Shown in pieces: positions 41,526 to 50,364 of a DNA stretch of 64,000 nt; position 1 is the stretch's first letter, and every line of letters starts with the position of its first letter. The notes beneath the pieces are model-generated. The model did not search any database. It had not been told where the DNA came from and saw nothing but the letters and a program-made list of their open reading frames with translations. The translations under genes and the position numbers were made by a program. The stretch spans positions 961,809 through 1,025,808 of the forward strand of contig JAEMGR010000003.1 of NCBI GenBank assembly GCA_016458225.1, written 5' to 3'. The DNA is from Myxococcaceae bacterium JPH2 (GTDB lineage: Bacteria; Myxococcota; Myxococcia; Myxococcales; Myxococcaceae).

Positions 41526-43781
41526 TCAGGTCTCGGGGCAGACGCGGGGCAGCTCCAGGGTGAGCGTGGTGCCCACGCCCGGCGCGCTGTCCAGGCGGAT
41601 GAGGCCGCCGTGCGCCTCCACGACCTGCTTCACCATCCACAGGCCCAGCCCGAAGCCGCCGTAGTTGCGCAGCGGCACGGCGCGCTCGAAGCGACGGAAG
41701 AGGCGGGCCTGCTGCTCGGGCGGGATGCCCATGCCCCGGTCGCGCACCACCAGCTTCACCGAGTCATCCACGTCCGTGGACAGCTCCAGGTCCACCGGCT
41801 GACCCTGTCCGTACTTGAGGGCGTTGGCGAGCAGGTGCGCCACCACTTGATGCAGCCGGTCCCGGTCCCAGCGCCCCACCAGCGGGCCGGGCGCGCTCAG
41901 GTTCACCTCGGAGCCCATGCGCGCCAGGTCGTCGCCAAAACGGCTGAGCGTCTCGCGACACAGCTCCACCAGGTCCAGCGTCTCGGGATGCAGCTGCAGA
42001 CGACCGGCGGACAGGCGCGAGACGTCCAGCAGCTCGCGCACCAGCTTGCCCAGGCGATCCGCCTGCTGCGTGGCGGCGGCGGTGCGCTCCTGCACGTCCG
42101 CGTCCTTGGACACGCGCTGCAGCCGGGCCAGGTGCAGCTTGAGCGCGGTGAGCGGCGTGTTCAGCTCGTGGCTCGCGATGGCGAGGAACTCGTCGCGCAG
42201 CTGGATGGCCTGCTGCGTCTGGTGGAAGAGGTGTGAGTTCTGCACGGCGGTGGCCGCGCGCCGGGCCAGCTCGCACGCCAGCGCCTGGTCTTCTTCCGTG
42301 TGGTGGCGCCCGGACGTGCTGAAGCCCAGCGTCAGCGCGCCCAGCGTTCCCTCTTGCGAGGGCAGCGGCACGGACACGAGCGACGTGGACCCCAGCGTGG
42401 ACAAGAGCGCCCGTTGCTCGGCGCCGCTGGAGGAGCCCGCCAGGAAGGCCGCGTCCACGTGGGGATGGAGCACGGGCTTGCCGGTGGTGAAGGCGCACAG
42501 GTCCGTGCCGCGAGGCTCGGGCGGGTGCCAGTGGCTCGCGGCGAGCAGGTGCGCGGCCTCGGGGCCACTCGCCCAGCTGACGCGGCGCATGTCGCCCTCC
42601 ACGGTGAGGACGTCGAAGAAGCAGAAGTCCCCCAGCGTGGGCAGCATGGTGACGGCCGCGGCGCGCAGCGCGTGCTCCACATCCAGCGACGTGGCGAGCG
42701 CGGCGGTGGCGCGCTGGAGCAGCTCGGAGCGCTCCACCTGCTGACGCTCGGAGGCCAGGAGTCGCGCGCGCTCCAGCGCCATGGCGCACTGGCGCGCCAT
42801 CAGCACGATGAAGGACTGCTCCTCGGCGTCGAACGCGCGCGCGTGGTCGAAGCTGATGCACAGCGCGCCCCGGGGCTGGCCGTGCGCGGCCAGGGGAATG
42901 CACGCCACGGCCATGCCGCCCGGGTGGTCCACCTGTCCCAGCGCGGCGGCGTCCGGGTAGCGCAGGGCATACGCCCCCAGGTCCTCCATCCACACGGGGC
43001 TGTTGGTCCGGAAGGACTCGGCGATGGGCAGCGCGGCATCCAACGGCACGCGCCGGTAGAAGGCTTCCTTGAGGGGGCTGAAGTGCATGCTGTGCACCAG
43101 CTCCAGCGCGGTGGACTCGGCGTCGACGAGGAAGAGGCCCGCGGCATCCGCCTCGAGCGTGCGCACCGTCTCCTCCACCACGGCGCTCGCCACGTCCTCC
43201 GGCGTGCGCGCTCCCGCCAGCGCGAAGGTGAGGGACTGAAGGCTTTCCATGCGCAGGCTCGCGCGCTCGGCGCGGGCCCGCGCCCCACGCTCCTCCTCAT
43301 GGCGCATGGCCAACTCCAGTCCTCGCGCGGCCACCTCCACCACTTCCTCGGCCAGCGCGACAGCGGCGGCGTCCAGCCCGCGCCCGGACAGCAGCACCAC
43401 GCCATGGGTGCGCCCTCCGCAGCGCAAGGGCAGCAGGGCGGTATGCCGGCCACCCGTCTCCGACTCCAGGAGGGAGGGCCCACCCTCGCGCGGGCCGCGG
43501 CCTCCGAGTGGCTCGGCGTCGCCCGCGAGCACCAGTCGCTGAAGGGCGCGGGCCAGGTGGCGGACCGCGGGCCCATTGGAGGCCCACGCGGTGTCGAGCA
43601 GCTCCACGCTGCACGTCTCCACGAGTCGGGGCGCCAGGACGAGCGACAGGCGCCGCGCGACCTCGGCGGGAGGAGACACGCCCACGAGCTGTCGGGCTGC
43701 CTCGGCCAGCAACTCATGGCGAGTGCCCGGTTCAGCGGCGGGCGAAGGGGGTCGGACGGTGGCGAACGAGCGCTTCTCCAT
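41526..43781 (-). CDS. soluble GAF-domain sensor histidine kinase
   Basis: A 751-residue cytoplasmic kinase. The N-terminal 160 residues are a degenerate GAF-like domain, followed by two more GAF domains (about 175-340 and 365-515, separated by coiled-coil-like linkers). A HisKA domain has phospho-acceptor His538 in IASHELNTPLTALKL, and HATPase_c has VAHLLANALKYG, VRDRGMGIPPEQ, RRFERAVPL and GGFGLGLWMVKQVVEAHGG. Domain order matches the kinase at 24956, so the two are related. No response regulator is adjacent. ATG 43781 begins the protein; an in-frame upstream extension lacks character. Confidence 0.88.
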   Translation of the reverse strand: MEKRSFATVRPPSPAAEPGTRHELLAEAARQLVGVSPPAEVARRLSLVLAPRLVETCSVELLDTAWASNGPAVRHLARALQRLVLAGDAEPLGGRGPREGGPSLLESETGGRHTALLPLRCGGRTHGVVLLSGRGLDAAAVALAEEVVEVAARGLELAMRHEEERGARARAERASLRMESLQSLTFALAGARTPEDVASAVVEETVRTLEADAAGLFLVDAESTALELVHSMHFSPLKEAFYRRVPLDAALPIAESFRTNSPVWMEDLGAYALRYPDAAALGQVDHPGGMAVACIPLAAHGQPRGALCISFDHARAFDAEEQSFIVLMARQCAMALERARLLASERQQVERSELLQRATAALATSLDVEHALRAAAVTMLPTLGDFCFFDVLTVEGDMRRVSWASGPEAAHLLAASHWHPPEPRGTDLCAFTTGKPVLHPHVDAAFLAGSSSGAEQRALLSTLGSTSLVSVPLPSQEGTLGALTLGFSTSGRHHTEEDQALACELARRAATAVQNSHLFHQTQQAIQLRDEFLAIASHELNTPLTALKLHLARLQRVSKDADVQERTAAATQQADRLGKLVRELLDVSRLSAGRLQLHPETLDLVELCRETLSRFGDDLARMGSEVNLSAPGPLVGRWDRDRLHQVVAHLLANALKYGQGQPVDLELSTDVDDSVKLVVRDRGMGIPPEQQARLFRRFERAVPLRNYGGFGLGLWMVKQVVEAHGGLIRLDSAPGVGTTLTLELPRVCPET

Positions 43782-44173
43782 GGGGGATTCCGGGCCTGGC
43801 ACCCGTCTGGTGCGGGGCCCAGTCAAACGCACATGGCGCCCGCTTGCCGATGTCCCGTGCGCGGAGTGTCCAGCGGGAATCATTCGCCGGCCAACCGTGG
43901 GGCCTCAGCTGCCCCCCGGTCTGATTGCAGGGTGAGAAGGGACCCTTCTTGGGGCACGGGCGGCGAGGAGGTGGGCGAACCCCCGTGGCGGATGCCATGT
44001 GCGCACGGCGGCGAGAGCGGCGGGGTTGCGTGGCCGTGGCGGCGGTGTCACCGAGGGAACAGGGGCGGAAGTTCCTTTCGTGAGGCAGGGCGGGACGATA
44101 GCGTCCTCACACAGCCCGGCCGTCGAGGCTGGGGGCCGCCACCGAGGGCGGGTCCGTCTTCCCGCGAGAAGCC
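43782..44173. other. 392-base divergent intergenic region with a short palindrome
   Basis: Lies between the sensor kinase (minus) and the b561-like gene (plus). No gene is seen. AGAAGGG/CCCTTCT with a single central base (43935-43949) is a perfect palindrome that could be an operator. Promoters for both genes should be here, but no firm -35/-10 can be assigned. Confidence 0.4.
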
Positions 44174-44863
44174 ATGTCGAGCCGCCTTCCCGTCGCCTTC
44201 CTCAGCCTGTGCCTGCTGTCCGCCTCCCTTCCCGCCCGAGCGCAGCAGGCCGCGAACTCCGACAGCGCGGCGATGGACGCGCCCATGGCGCCCAAGCCCC
44301 TGGAAGCGGCGGCGAACGAGCCCGTTCCTTCATCGCAGACGCCCGCCGGACAGGAGCCGTCGCTGGACTTTGACTTGCTCCAGCCCGCGGAGGAGGCGGC
44401 CCAGGCGGATCCCGAGCTGGATCGCCGCATCAAGCGCCGCCGCACCATGCTGAAGCTGCACCAGGGCCTGGGGCTCGCGATGGCTGGCGGGTTGGCCACC
44501 ACGACGGTGCTGGGCCAGCTTCAGTTCAGCCGCTCCTTCCGAGGCGGGGAAGACAACCGGGCGCTGCTCGCGTGGCACAAGGGCTTCGTCATCGGCACGT
44601 CCGCGCTGTTCGCCACGGTGGGCGCGCTGGGCCTGCTGGCGCCGGAGCCCATCGAGAAGAAGTTCCAGTGGGACACGGTGACGTTCCACAAGCTCTTCAT
44701 GGGCCTGGCCACCGCGGGAATGCTGACGCAGGCGGTGCTGGGCATCCTGGCCGTGCATGACTACGGAAAGCTGTCCGAAGTGAACCTGGCGACCGCGCAC
44801 CAGGTGGTCGGCTACATGACGCTGGGCGCGGTGGTGGCCGGCGTGGTGTCGCTTACCTTCTGA
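44174..44863 (+). CDS. four-helix, b561-like putative heme protein
   Basis: A 229-residue exported membrane protein. A signal peptide ends near residue 23, then comes a polar Pro/Ala linker to about 90 and four membrane helices. Each helix begins with a conserved histidine: H96 (LKLHQGLGLAM), H135 (LLAWHKGFVIG), H172 (TFHKLFMGLAT) and H209 (ATAHQVVGYMTLG). If the helices alternate, H96/H172 lie on one face and H135/H209 on the other, the geometry for two b-type hemes as in cytochrome b561. It starts an operon with YceI and a Rieske protein. The heme assignment is an inference; the family is unnamed. Confidence 0.65.
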   Translation: MSSRLPVAFLSLCLLSASLPARAQQAANSDSAAMDAPMAPKPLEAAANEPVPSSQTPAGQEPSLDFDLLQPAEEAAQADPELDRRIKRRRTMLKLHQGLGLAMAGGLATTTVLGQLQFSRSFRGGEDNRALLAWHKGFVIGTSALFATVGALGLLAPEPIEKKFQWDTVTFHKLFMGLATAGMLTQAVLGILAVHDYGKLSEVNLATAHQVVGYMTLGAVVAGVVSLTF

Positions 44864-44937
44864 GGACGCCGCCGGTTCGTGAAGGTCCCCGTGCCGCCGC
44901 CGTGGGGCGGGCACAAGGTCTGTTTGGAGGTCTCACC

Positions 44938-45516
44938 GTGAACGCTCGACGATTCGCCCTGCTCGCCCTGCTGTGCGTGGCCCTGCCCTGCGTGGCGGCG
45001 GCCCAGGCCAAGTCCTATTCGGTGAACAAGGAGGGCAGCACGCTCTCCTACAAGCTGAAGCACAAGCTCCACGAGGTGGTGGGCACCGCGCATCCCAGCG
45101 AGGGCAAGGCCCGGCTGCTGCCGGACGGCACGCTCCAGGTGGCGGTGCGCGCCAACGTGAAGGACTTCGACTCGGGCAACTCCAACCGTGACGCGCACAT
45201 GCAGGAAGTGACGGAGGCGGCCAAGTTCCCGCTGGTGGACTTCAAGGGCGTGGCCACGGGCGTGAAGGTGCCCACCACGTTCCCCTCCACGCAGCAGGTG
45301 ACGCTCAAGGGCCAGCTCTTCTTCCACAACGTGAAGCAGAACGTGGAGTATCCGCTGACCGTCGTCTTCACGTCCGCGAAGGAGGTCCACACCGAGGGCT
45401 CCTTCGACATCAGCCTGGAGGGCTATCAGGTGGAGCGTCCCTCGCTGCTGATGGTGAAGGTGGACGACAAGGTCGTGGTGGAGCCGAAGCTGACCTTCGT
45501 GTTGGAGGGGGCGTGA
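44938..45516 (+). CDS. YceI-family periplasmic protein
   Basis: A 192-residue secreted YceI-type lipocalin-like protein that probably binds an isoprenoid such as a quinone in its barrel. The GTG at 44938 follows GGAGGT by six bases. A signal peptide (FALLALLCVALPCVAAAQA) precedes the domain. Family motifs include EGSTLSYKLKHKLHEVVGTA, VRANVKDFDSGNSNRDAHMQEV, FPLVDFKG and LKGQLFFHNVKQNVEYPLTV. The stop overlaps the start of the Rieske gene (GTGA), so the two are coupled and a functional link with redox proteins is likely. Confidence 0.88.
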   Translation: MNARRFALLALLCVALPCVAAAQAKSYSVNKEGSTLSYKLKHKLHEVVGTAHPSEGKARLLPDGTLQVAVRANVKDFDSGNSNRDAHMQEVTEAAKFPLVDFKGVATGVKVPTTFPSTQQVTLKGQLFFHNVKQNVEYPLTVVFTSAKEVHTEGSFDISLEGYQVERPSLLMVKVDDKVVVEPKLTFVLEGA

Positions 45517-46316
45517 GCACCTCGCGTCGTGGCTTTCTGAAGGGCGTGTTGGGCACGGGCGCGGTGGCGGGCGCGGCGGCTGCCGCGTTGCCTGGCTGCG
45601 CGCCGGACATCGACCCCGCGCCGGTGCTGGACGTGCCCGCGCCGGGGGACGACGGCAAGGTGTCCCTGGTGGTGCCGCGCTACCCGGACCTGTCGCGCGA
45701 TGGTGGCGCGGTCACCCTGCGCATCCCGGGCATGGAGAACCTGCTGCTGGTGCACCCGGGCGGCGAGACGTTCGCGGTGATGTCCGCCACGTGCACGCAC
45801 GTGGGCTGCCCGCTGGGCTTCAACGGACAGGAAGCCGTGTGCCCGTGCCACCTGTCGCGCTTCGGCACGGACGGGCAGGTGACGCATCCGCCCGCCAAGG
45901 TGGGGCTGAAGACGTTCCCCGCGCAGTACAACGCCGCCACGCAGGTGGTGACCATCGACCTGAAGGCCGGCGATGTCGGCTTCCCCTCGGTGGTGAACGG
46001 CAAGGTGGCGCTGACGTTCGCCCAGTTCCCCCAGCTCCAGAACTCGGGGGGCGTGGCGCAGGGCAAGCCGCGGGGCTACGGGAACACGCTGTTTGTCTTC
46101 CGCTTGGATGACGGCTCGTTCTCGGCGGTGGACGGGATGTGCACGCACCAGGGCTGCACGGTGCAGTTCGACAGCGGGGCCAATGACCTGCTGTGCCCGT
46201 GCCATAGCTCCACCTTCACGAAGGAAGGCGCTGTCACTCAGGGCCCGGCCACGGTGCCGCTCAAGAAGTTCACGGTCACCTCGGATGCCAGCGGCGTCAC
46301 GGTGACCGTGGCCTGA
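45513..46316 (+). CDS. Tat-exported protein with two Rieske [2Fe-2S] domains
   Basis: A 267-residue protein. The twin-arginine signal SRRGFLKG is followed by a hydrophobic region and a possible lipobox (LPGC, Cys29). The first Rieske site is C94-T-H96 with C110-P-C112-H113, and C99/C112 can form the usual disulfide. The second site is C210-T-H212 with C228-P-C230-H231 and C215/C230. Both clusters keep all four ligands. Two complete Rieske domains in one short protein are unusual; most have one. It is coupled to YceI by GTGA. It probably moves electrons between a quinol-handling membrane protein and another carrier. Confidence 0.9.
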   Translation: MSTSRRGFLKGVLGTGAVAGAAAAALPGCAPDIDPAPVLDVPAPGDDGKVSLVVPRYPDLSRDGGAVTLRIPGMENLLLVHPGGETFAVMSATCTHVGCPLGFNGQEAVCPCHLSRFGTDGQVTHPPAKVGLKTFPAQYNAATQVVTIDLKAGDVGFPSVVNGKVALTFAQFPQLQNSGGVAQGKPRGYGNTLFVFRLDDGSFSAVDGMCTHQGCTVQFDSGANDLLCPCHSSTFTKEGAVTQGPATVPLKKFTVTSDASGVTVTVA

Positions 46317-46325
46317 GCGCGGGCG

Positions 46326-47429
46326 CTACCGCAGGCGACTCCAGAAGGAGCGCCTCGCGGAGATGCGCTCCAGCGCGTCCTGGAGTTCCTCGTCGTAGTC
46401 CGCGCGGTGCGCGATGTCGCTCAGCGCGAGGATTCCGACGAGGGTGTCGTCTCGATCCACCACGGGGACGCGGCGAATCTGGCGGCGTCCCATGAGGTCG
46501 ATGACTGCGGGGAGTGGCTCCTCGGGAGTGACGGCCTCCACGTCCTCGGTCATCACGTCCTGCGCGCGGAGTTGATCCGGCCGGCCGCCGCCCGCGAACG
46601 CGCGCAGGGCGAGGTCCCGGTCCGTCACCAACCCGAGCAGGCGCCGCTGCGCATCCACGATGGGGATGACGCCGCAGTCCTCGTCCTTCATGAGCTGCGC
46701 CACGTCGCGCAGCGAGCTGTCCCGGCGCGCGGTGCGCACGCTGCGGGTCATCAGGTCGCGAGCGGTGAGAGGCTCCTTGCGCCACCGACGTCGAGGCGCA
46801 TGGCCCCGAGTGGCCAGGAGGCCCGCGATGCCGCCCCAGGCGTGGGGGCGGCCGCGAGGCTCACCCCCACGTCCCGAGTGGCGGTGCGTCGCCGGAGCGG
46901 GCTCCGAGTGGGGCGAGTCTCGCGGCTCCCACGCGGCGGGCTCCTGGGCATCACTCCACCCGGAGGACTCACTGTGCGCGGGGTGTTGAGGCTCGAGGTG
47001 ATGGGTCGGCTCGGGTGCTCCGCCGTAGCCGTACCGGTCCCACGGCCGATAGTCCGCGGGCTGGCGATGCAGCTCTCGGATGTCGTCACCCTGGTGAGGG
47101 TGCGGCCCGCGTCCGGTCGCGTAGGCGTCGTCACGGTCGTCCGCGCCGTAGGGCCCCGGTGCGCGGATCCGCGACTCGGGTGAGCCGGGGTCGTCCACGT
47201 TGGTGCGAGGCTGGGCCATGCGCAGCAGCGCGGCGCGGTGGAAGCGACCCTCGCGCGCGGAGGGCTCCTCATCGCGCGCGGGGTTCCAGCCGCTGATGTC
47301 GGACTCGGAGCGTTCACGCGAGCCAGGGGGCGCCACGTCCGCGCGCCGCGCGGGAGGCGACTCACCCGTGCCATTCGTCGAGGGCGACGAATGAGGTTCC
47401 CGGCCATTGTCGAGCGTGCGTTGGGCCAT
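46326..47429 (-). CDS. CBS-pair protein with a long disordered N-terminus
   Basis: A 367-residue protein. Residues 1-215 are low-complexity, rich in Pro, Arg, His, Ser and Asp, with no predicted fold. Residues 222-345 are a tandem CBS pair (LTARDLMTRSVRTARRDSSLRDVAQLMKDEDCGVIPIVD and QDVMTEDVEAVTPEEPLPAVIDLMGRRQIRRVPVVD), which usually binds adenine nucleotides. There is no fused enzyme or channel domain. Start ATG 47429 is used; the SD is poor (GAGG two bases before). It is convergent with the Rieske gene, nine bases apart. The role of the tail is unknown. Confidence 0.78.
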   Translation of the reverse strand: MAQRTLDNGREPHSSPSTNGTGESPPARRADVAPPGSRERSESDISGWNPARDEEPSAREGRFHRAALLRMAQPRTNVDDPGSPESRIRAPGPYGADDRDDAYATGRGPHPHQGDDIRELHRQPADYRPWDRYGYGGAPEPTHHLEPQHPAHSESSGWSDAQEPAAWEPRDSPHSEPAPATHRHSGRGGEPRGRPHAWGGIAGLLATRGHAPRRRWRKEPLTARDLMTRSVRTARRDSSLRDVAQLMKDEDCGVIPIVDAQRRLLGLVTDRDLALRAFAGGGRPDQLRAQDVMTEDVEAVTPEEPLPAVIDLMGRRQIRRVPVVDRDDTLVGILALSDIAHRADYDEELQDALERISARRSFWSRLR

Positions 47430-47576
47430 GCCTCGAAGCTGGGGGCGCGTCGTCGCGCGACCAACCACGCGAGTCCGTCGCGAGCGCGCGAGTGTCCGCG
47501 GCCGTGCGTCCGCGCCCGAGCCACCGCCCGGGACAGGACACGGCCGATGCCGCACGGTGGACAGAGGCCCCACGCC

Positions 47577-48680
47577 TCACGGCGGAACAAGCGCATCGCC
47601 CAGCCGCACCAGTCCCTGGAAGTCCTCCAGGCCCGCGTCCGCGTCTGGCGCCGCCACGGCCAACGCACCCTTGGGGGACTGCTCGGCCAGCCGTGCGAGC
47701 AAGGCGCGATGCGCAGTCGCACGTGCATGCTCGTCCGCCGCGAGCCGCGTGAGCGCCTCCACCGCGTGCACCGAGGCCGAGTCGTGCGCGTAGGAACGCA
47801 GGGCCTCGGGCCCGGGCAGCGGCTCGTCGCGGGCCCAGCTCCGGTTGAGGATGTAGCCCGCGAAGGGCAGCTCGCGCGCGGCGAGCGCCTCGCGGAAGAA
47901 GACCGCCTCGCGCAGCGCCGCGGCCTCGGGCGAGGTGACCAGCAAGAAGGCCGTGTCCGGCGAGGACAGTCGAGCGCGCAGCCGCTCCGTGTGCAGGCGG
48001 ATGCCCGCGAACAGGCTCCCGAAGGCGCCCACGAAGTCGCGCAGCTCTCGGGTGAAGCCCTCGCCGAAGACGGGCCCCAGCACGCGCGCGACCAGGGCCT
48101 GCGCGCCCTGCCACAGCCTCCCGCCGCGCGTGCCCTCCACCGGCCCGAACAGCGAGACGATGCGGTCATCCAAGAAGCGCGACAGCCGGCCAGGCGCCTC
48201 CAGGAAGTCCAGCGCGTGTCGGCTCGGTGGCGTGTCCAGGACGATGAGCTCGTAGCGCTCGGACGCGAGGAACCCGTCGAGCGCCTCGGCGGCCGCGTAC
48301 TCCTGCATGCCGGTGATGAGCTCGGACAGGAAGCGGTACAGGCGGTGCTCCAGGATGGCGCGCGCGGCCTTCTCCGAGGGCGCCAGCCGCCGCACCATGC
48401 GCTCGAAGACGATGCCCGGCTCCAGCATCCACACGTCGAGCCGCCCCGCTCCCCGCGCGCCCAACAGCTCGGGCGGAACGGCGGTGGGCTCGGGGCCGTG
48501 GTCCTTCATCCCCATGGCCTCCGCGAGCCGGCGGGCCGGGTCGATGGTGAGCACCAGCACCTGGCGCCCCGCGCGCGCCGCGGCCACGCCCAACGCGGCG
48601 GCCGTCGTCGTCTTGCCCACGCCCCCCGCGCCGCACAGCACGAGGACGCGCTTGTTCCGCACCAGCGGGCCCAGGCTCAT
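47577..48680 (-). CDS. ArsA/GET3-family ATPase (downstream copy)
   Basis: A 367-residue ATPase of the ArsA/GET3 group. It contains the deviant P-loop GAGGVGKTTT with switch-like TIDPARRLAEAMG, ELIVLDTPPSRHALDFLEAP (Walker B/A' region) and FLLVTSPEAAALREAVFF. A hydrophobic groove-type segment lies between about residues 95 and 190. The start overlaps the stop of the first copy (ATGA at 48677-48680), so the two subunits are probably made together and may form a heterodimer. Such ATPases target tail-anchored proteins or drive metalloid efflux; no ArsB-like pump is present, so membrane-protein targeting is more likely. Confidence 0.88.
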   Translation of the reverse strand: MSLGPLVRNKRVLVLCGAGGVGKTTTAAALGVAAARAGRQVLVLTIDPARRLAEAMGMKDHGPEPTAVPPELLGARGAGRLDVWMLEPGIVFERMVRRLAPSEKAARAILEHRLYRFLSELITGMQEYAAAEALDGFLASERYELIVLDTPPSRHALDFLEAPGRLSRFLDDRIVSLFGPVEGTRGGRLWQGAQALVARVLGPVFGEGFTRELRDFVGAFGSLFAGIRLHTERLRARLSSPDTAFLLVTSPEAAALREAVFFREALAARELPFAGYILNRSWARDEPLPGPEALRSYAHDSASVHAVEALTRLAADEHARATAHRALLARLAEQSPKGALAVAAPDADAGLEDFQGLVRLGDALVPP

Positions 48681-49642
48681 GGCGTGGCCTCCCGCGCGCG
48701 TCGTGACGGAGGCGCGGTGACGAGCCGCCCCGCGAGCTGCTCCACCAACTCCGGCCCCGTCACGGACAGCTCGGGCAGGCACAGGTGGGGCGCGTCCAGG
48801 CCCACCGCGAACCGCTCCCACGAGGCCTGCGCCCGCGCCAGCCGCCCCAGGGCGCGCTGCCCGTGATGCGGCCCGTGCGCCGCGAGCAACCGCTCCGCCG
48901 CCGCGCGAGACGCGGGCGTGAACGGGTCCTCCGGCATGCGGTTGAGGACCGCGGCCGCCAGCGGCAGCCCCAGCCGCCGCAGGTCCTGGCTCAGCGCGAG
49001 CGCCTCGCTGACGGGCAGCGGCTCGGGGAGACTCGCGAGCAGCACGCCCGTGCGGGCCGGGTCCTGCAGGAAGGTCAGCCCCTCGGCCATGGCGCGCCCG
49101 ATGGGCCCGCCCGGCATCACCGACAGCACGCTCTTCGGCAGCGACGCGAGCCCCAGCGCATGTCCCGTGGCCGGCAGGTCCAGGATGGCCAGCGGGTGCG
49201 TGGGCGCGCCGCCAGGACGGGTGAGCCGCAGCAGCGTGAGCATCTGGTACAGCAGCCCCATCTCCCGCAGCCCAGGGCCCGCATCCAGGAAGCGCCGCAG
49301 CGCCCGTGCGCGCAGCGCCGCGTCCGCGAGCCACCGCAGCGGCAGCGTCTCCTCCAGGAATCGCCGGTGTCCCTCCAGGGCGGACAGCCGCACGAAGGAC
49401 AGTCCCGGCCTCGCCACGGTGACGCGCGGCCCCTCGTCGCGCGCGCCCACCAGCGCGGCCAGCGTGGACGGCCCGTTCTCATCCGGCGACAGCTCCACCA
49501 GCAGCACCGGCCGGCCCGCTCGCGCCGCGGCCACGGCGAGCGCCGCCGCGAGTGTCGTCTTTCCGACGCCACCCTTGCCCGACACGAGCACCGCCCGCTT
49601 GCTCCACAGGGACTCCAGCACCACTCCCCCATTCCGCCGCAC
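48677..49642 (-). CDS. ArsA/GET3-family ATPase (upstream copy)
   Basis: A 321-residue ATPase related to its downstream partner but more divergent. The deviant P-loop is GKGGVGKTTLAAALA with the intra-dimer Lys, followed by LLVELSPDENGPSTLAAL, PLAILDLPATGHALGLASLPK and LLASLPEPLPVSEAL. It begins at GTG 49642; GTGs at 49624 and 49621 are alternatives. It lacks the metal-binding cysteines of ArsA. The start of the following gene is embedded in its stop (ATGA). The pair may be a heteromeric ArsA2/GET3-like complex. Confidence 0.87.
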   Translation of the reverse strand: MRRNGGVVLESLWSKRAVLVSGKGGVGKTTLAAALAVAAARAGRPVLLVELSPDENGPSTLAALVGARDEGPRVTVARPGLSFVRLSALEGHRRFLEETLPLRWLADAALRARALRRFLDAGPGLREMGLLYQMLTLLRLTRPGGAPTHPLAILDLPATGHALGLASLPKSVLSVMPGGPIGRAMAEGLTFLQDPARTGVLLASLPEPLPVSEALALSQDLRRLGLPLAAAVLNRMPEDPFTPASRAAAERLLAAHGPHHGQRALGRLARAQASWERFAVGLDAPHLCLPELSVTGPELVEQLAGRLVTAPPSRRAREATP

Positions 49643-49882
49643 CTGCTGGCGCGACCCTTCGTGGCTTCGCGCCGGAGACTACAACCCGTGGGTGCTCTGA
49701 GGCGTGGACGCCGCGCGCGAGGCCTTTCCCGAGGGAGGAATGGCGCGCCAGGAGGGGCCGACGCGAGCGGGGGACCTACCCGAAAGGTGGGCCGCTTTTT
49801 CCGCCACGCAGGAACGTGACACTCCGTCTGTTATCCAGGGGGCAGTTTTGAGTACCCTGCCGCCCTCTGCGTGGGAGACGGT

Positions 49883-50302
49883 ATGGGACAGTTGCAGGAA
49901 TGGGCCTTCGGCACACATCGGATCCGAAGCGAGCCCCCCGACATGTTGTGGGCGACCTTCCGAGGACCGGTCTCGGTGGAGGACTCGAAGCAGATCGTCG
50001 ACATCGCTCGGGCCACGGCCACGGGCGAGCCGCTCTATCTGGTGGCAGACCTGGGGGTCAGCTCGCTCTCGGTGGCGCCGCGAAAGTATCTGGCTGAACA
50101 CATCAACCCCGAGTGGTTCCGCGCCATCGTCTTCGTGGGCGGCGGCATGGCCCAGAAGGCCGTGACGAAGGCGCTCATGGTGGCGCTGCTCTTCACCGGG
50201 CGCACTCGCTTCGACACGGAGTTCCTGCACAGCTTGGATGACGCACGCGCGTGGATTGACGCGCACCGTGCTCGCACGGCGCAGTCGGCGAAGGGGCGGT
50301 AG
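49883..50302 (+). CDS. small unknown protein, first member of a paralogous pair
   Basis: A 139-residue soluble protein without catalytic motifs, paralogous to the gene at 51280. Shared blocks are EW..G.HR followed by PPDMLW, VS..DS, ATG...Y..AD, KYLAEH/KYLADH, PEW, ALLFT..TRF.T, and ARAWIDAHR/ARAWVDAHR. The pattern of beta-alpha units with a conserved strand ending in VAD resembles STAS/SpoIIAA-like folds of myxobacteria, but that is inference. ATG 49883 is aligned with the partner's start. The pair flanks a minus-strand unknown gene. Confidence 0.65.
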   Translation: MGQLQEWAFGTHRIRSEPPDMLWATFRGPVSVEDSKQIVDIARATATGEPLYLVADLGVSSLSVAPRKYLAEHINPEWFRAIVFVGGGMAQKAVTKALMVALLFTGRTRFDTEFLHSLDDARAWIDAHRARTAQSAKGR

Positions 50303-50364
50303 GCAGCACCGGGGGGGAAAGGTCCCGAGTCCCAGGCGAAGGCCGGGATGCGCGGGACAGCAGC

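Noticed and set aside
42300..44453. A long plus-strand frame antisense to the second GAF kinase
   Set aside because: No motif, and it runs through the divergent promoter region into another gene in a wrong frame.
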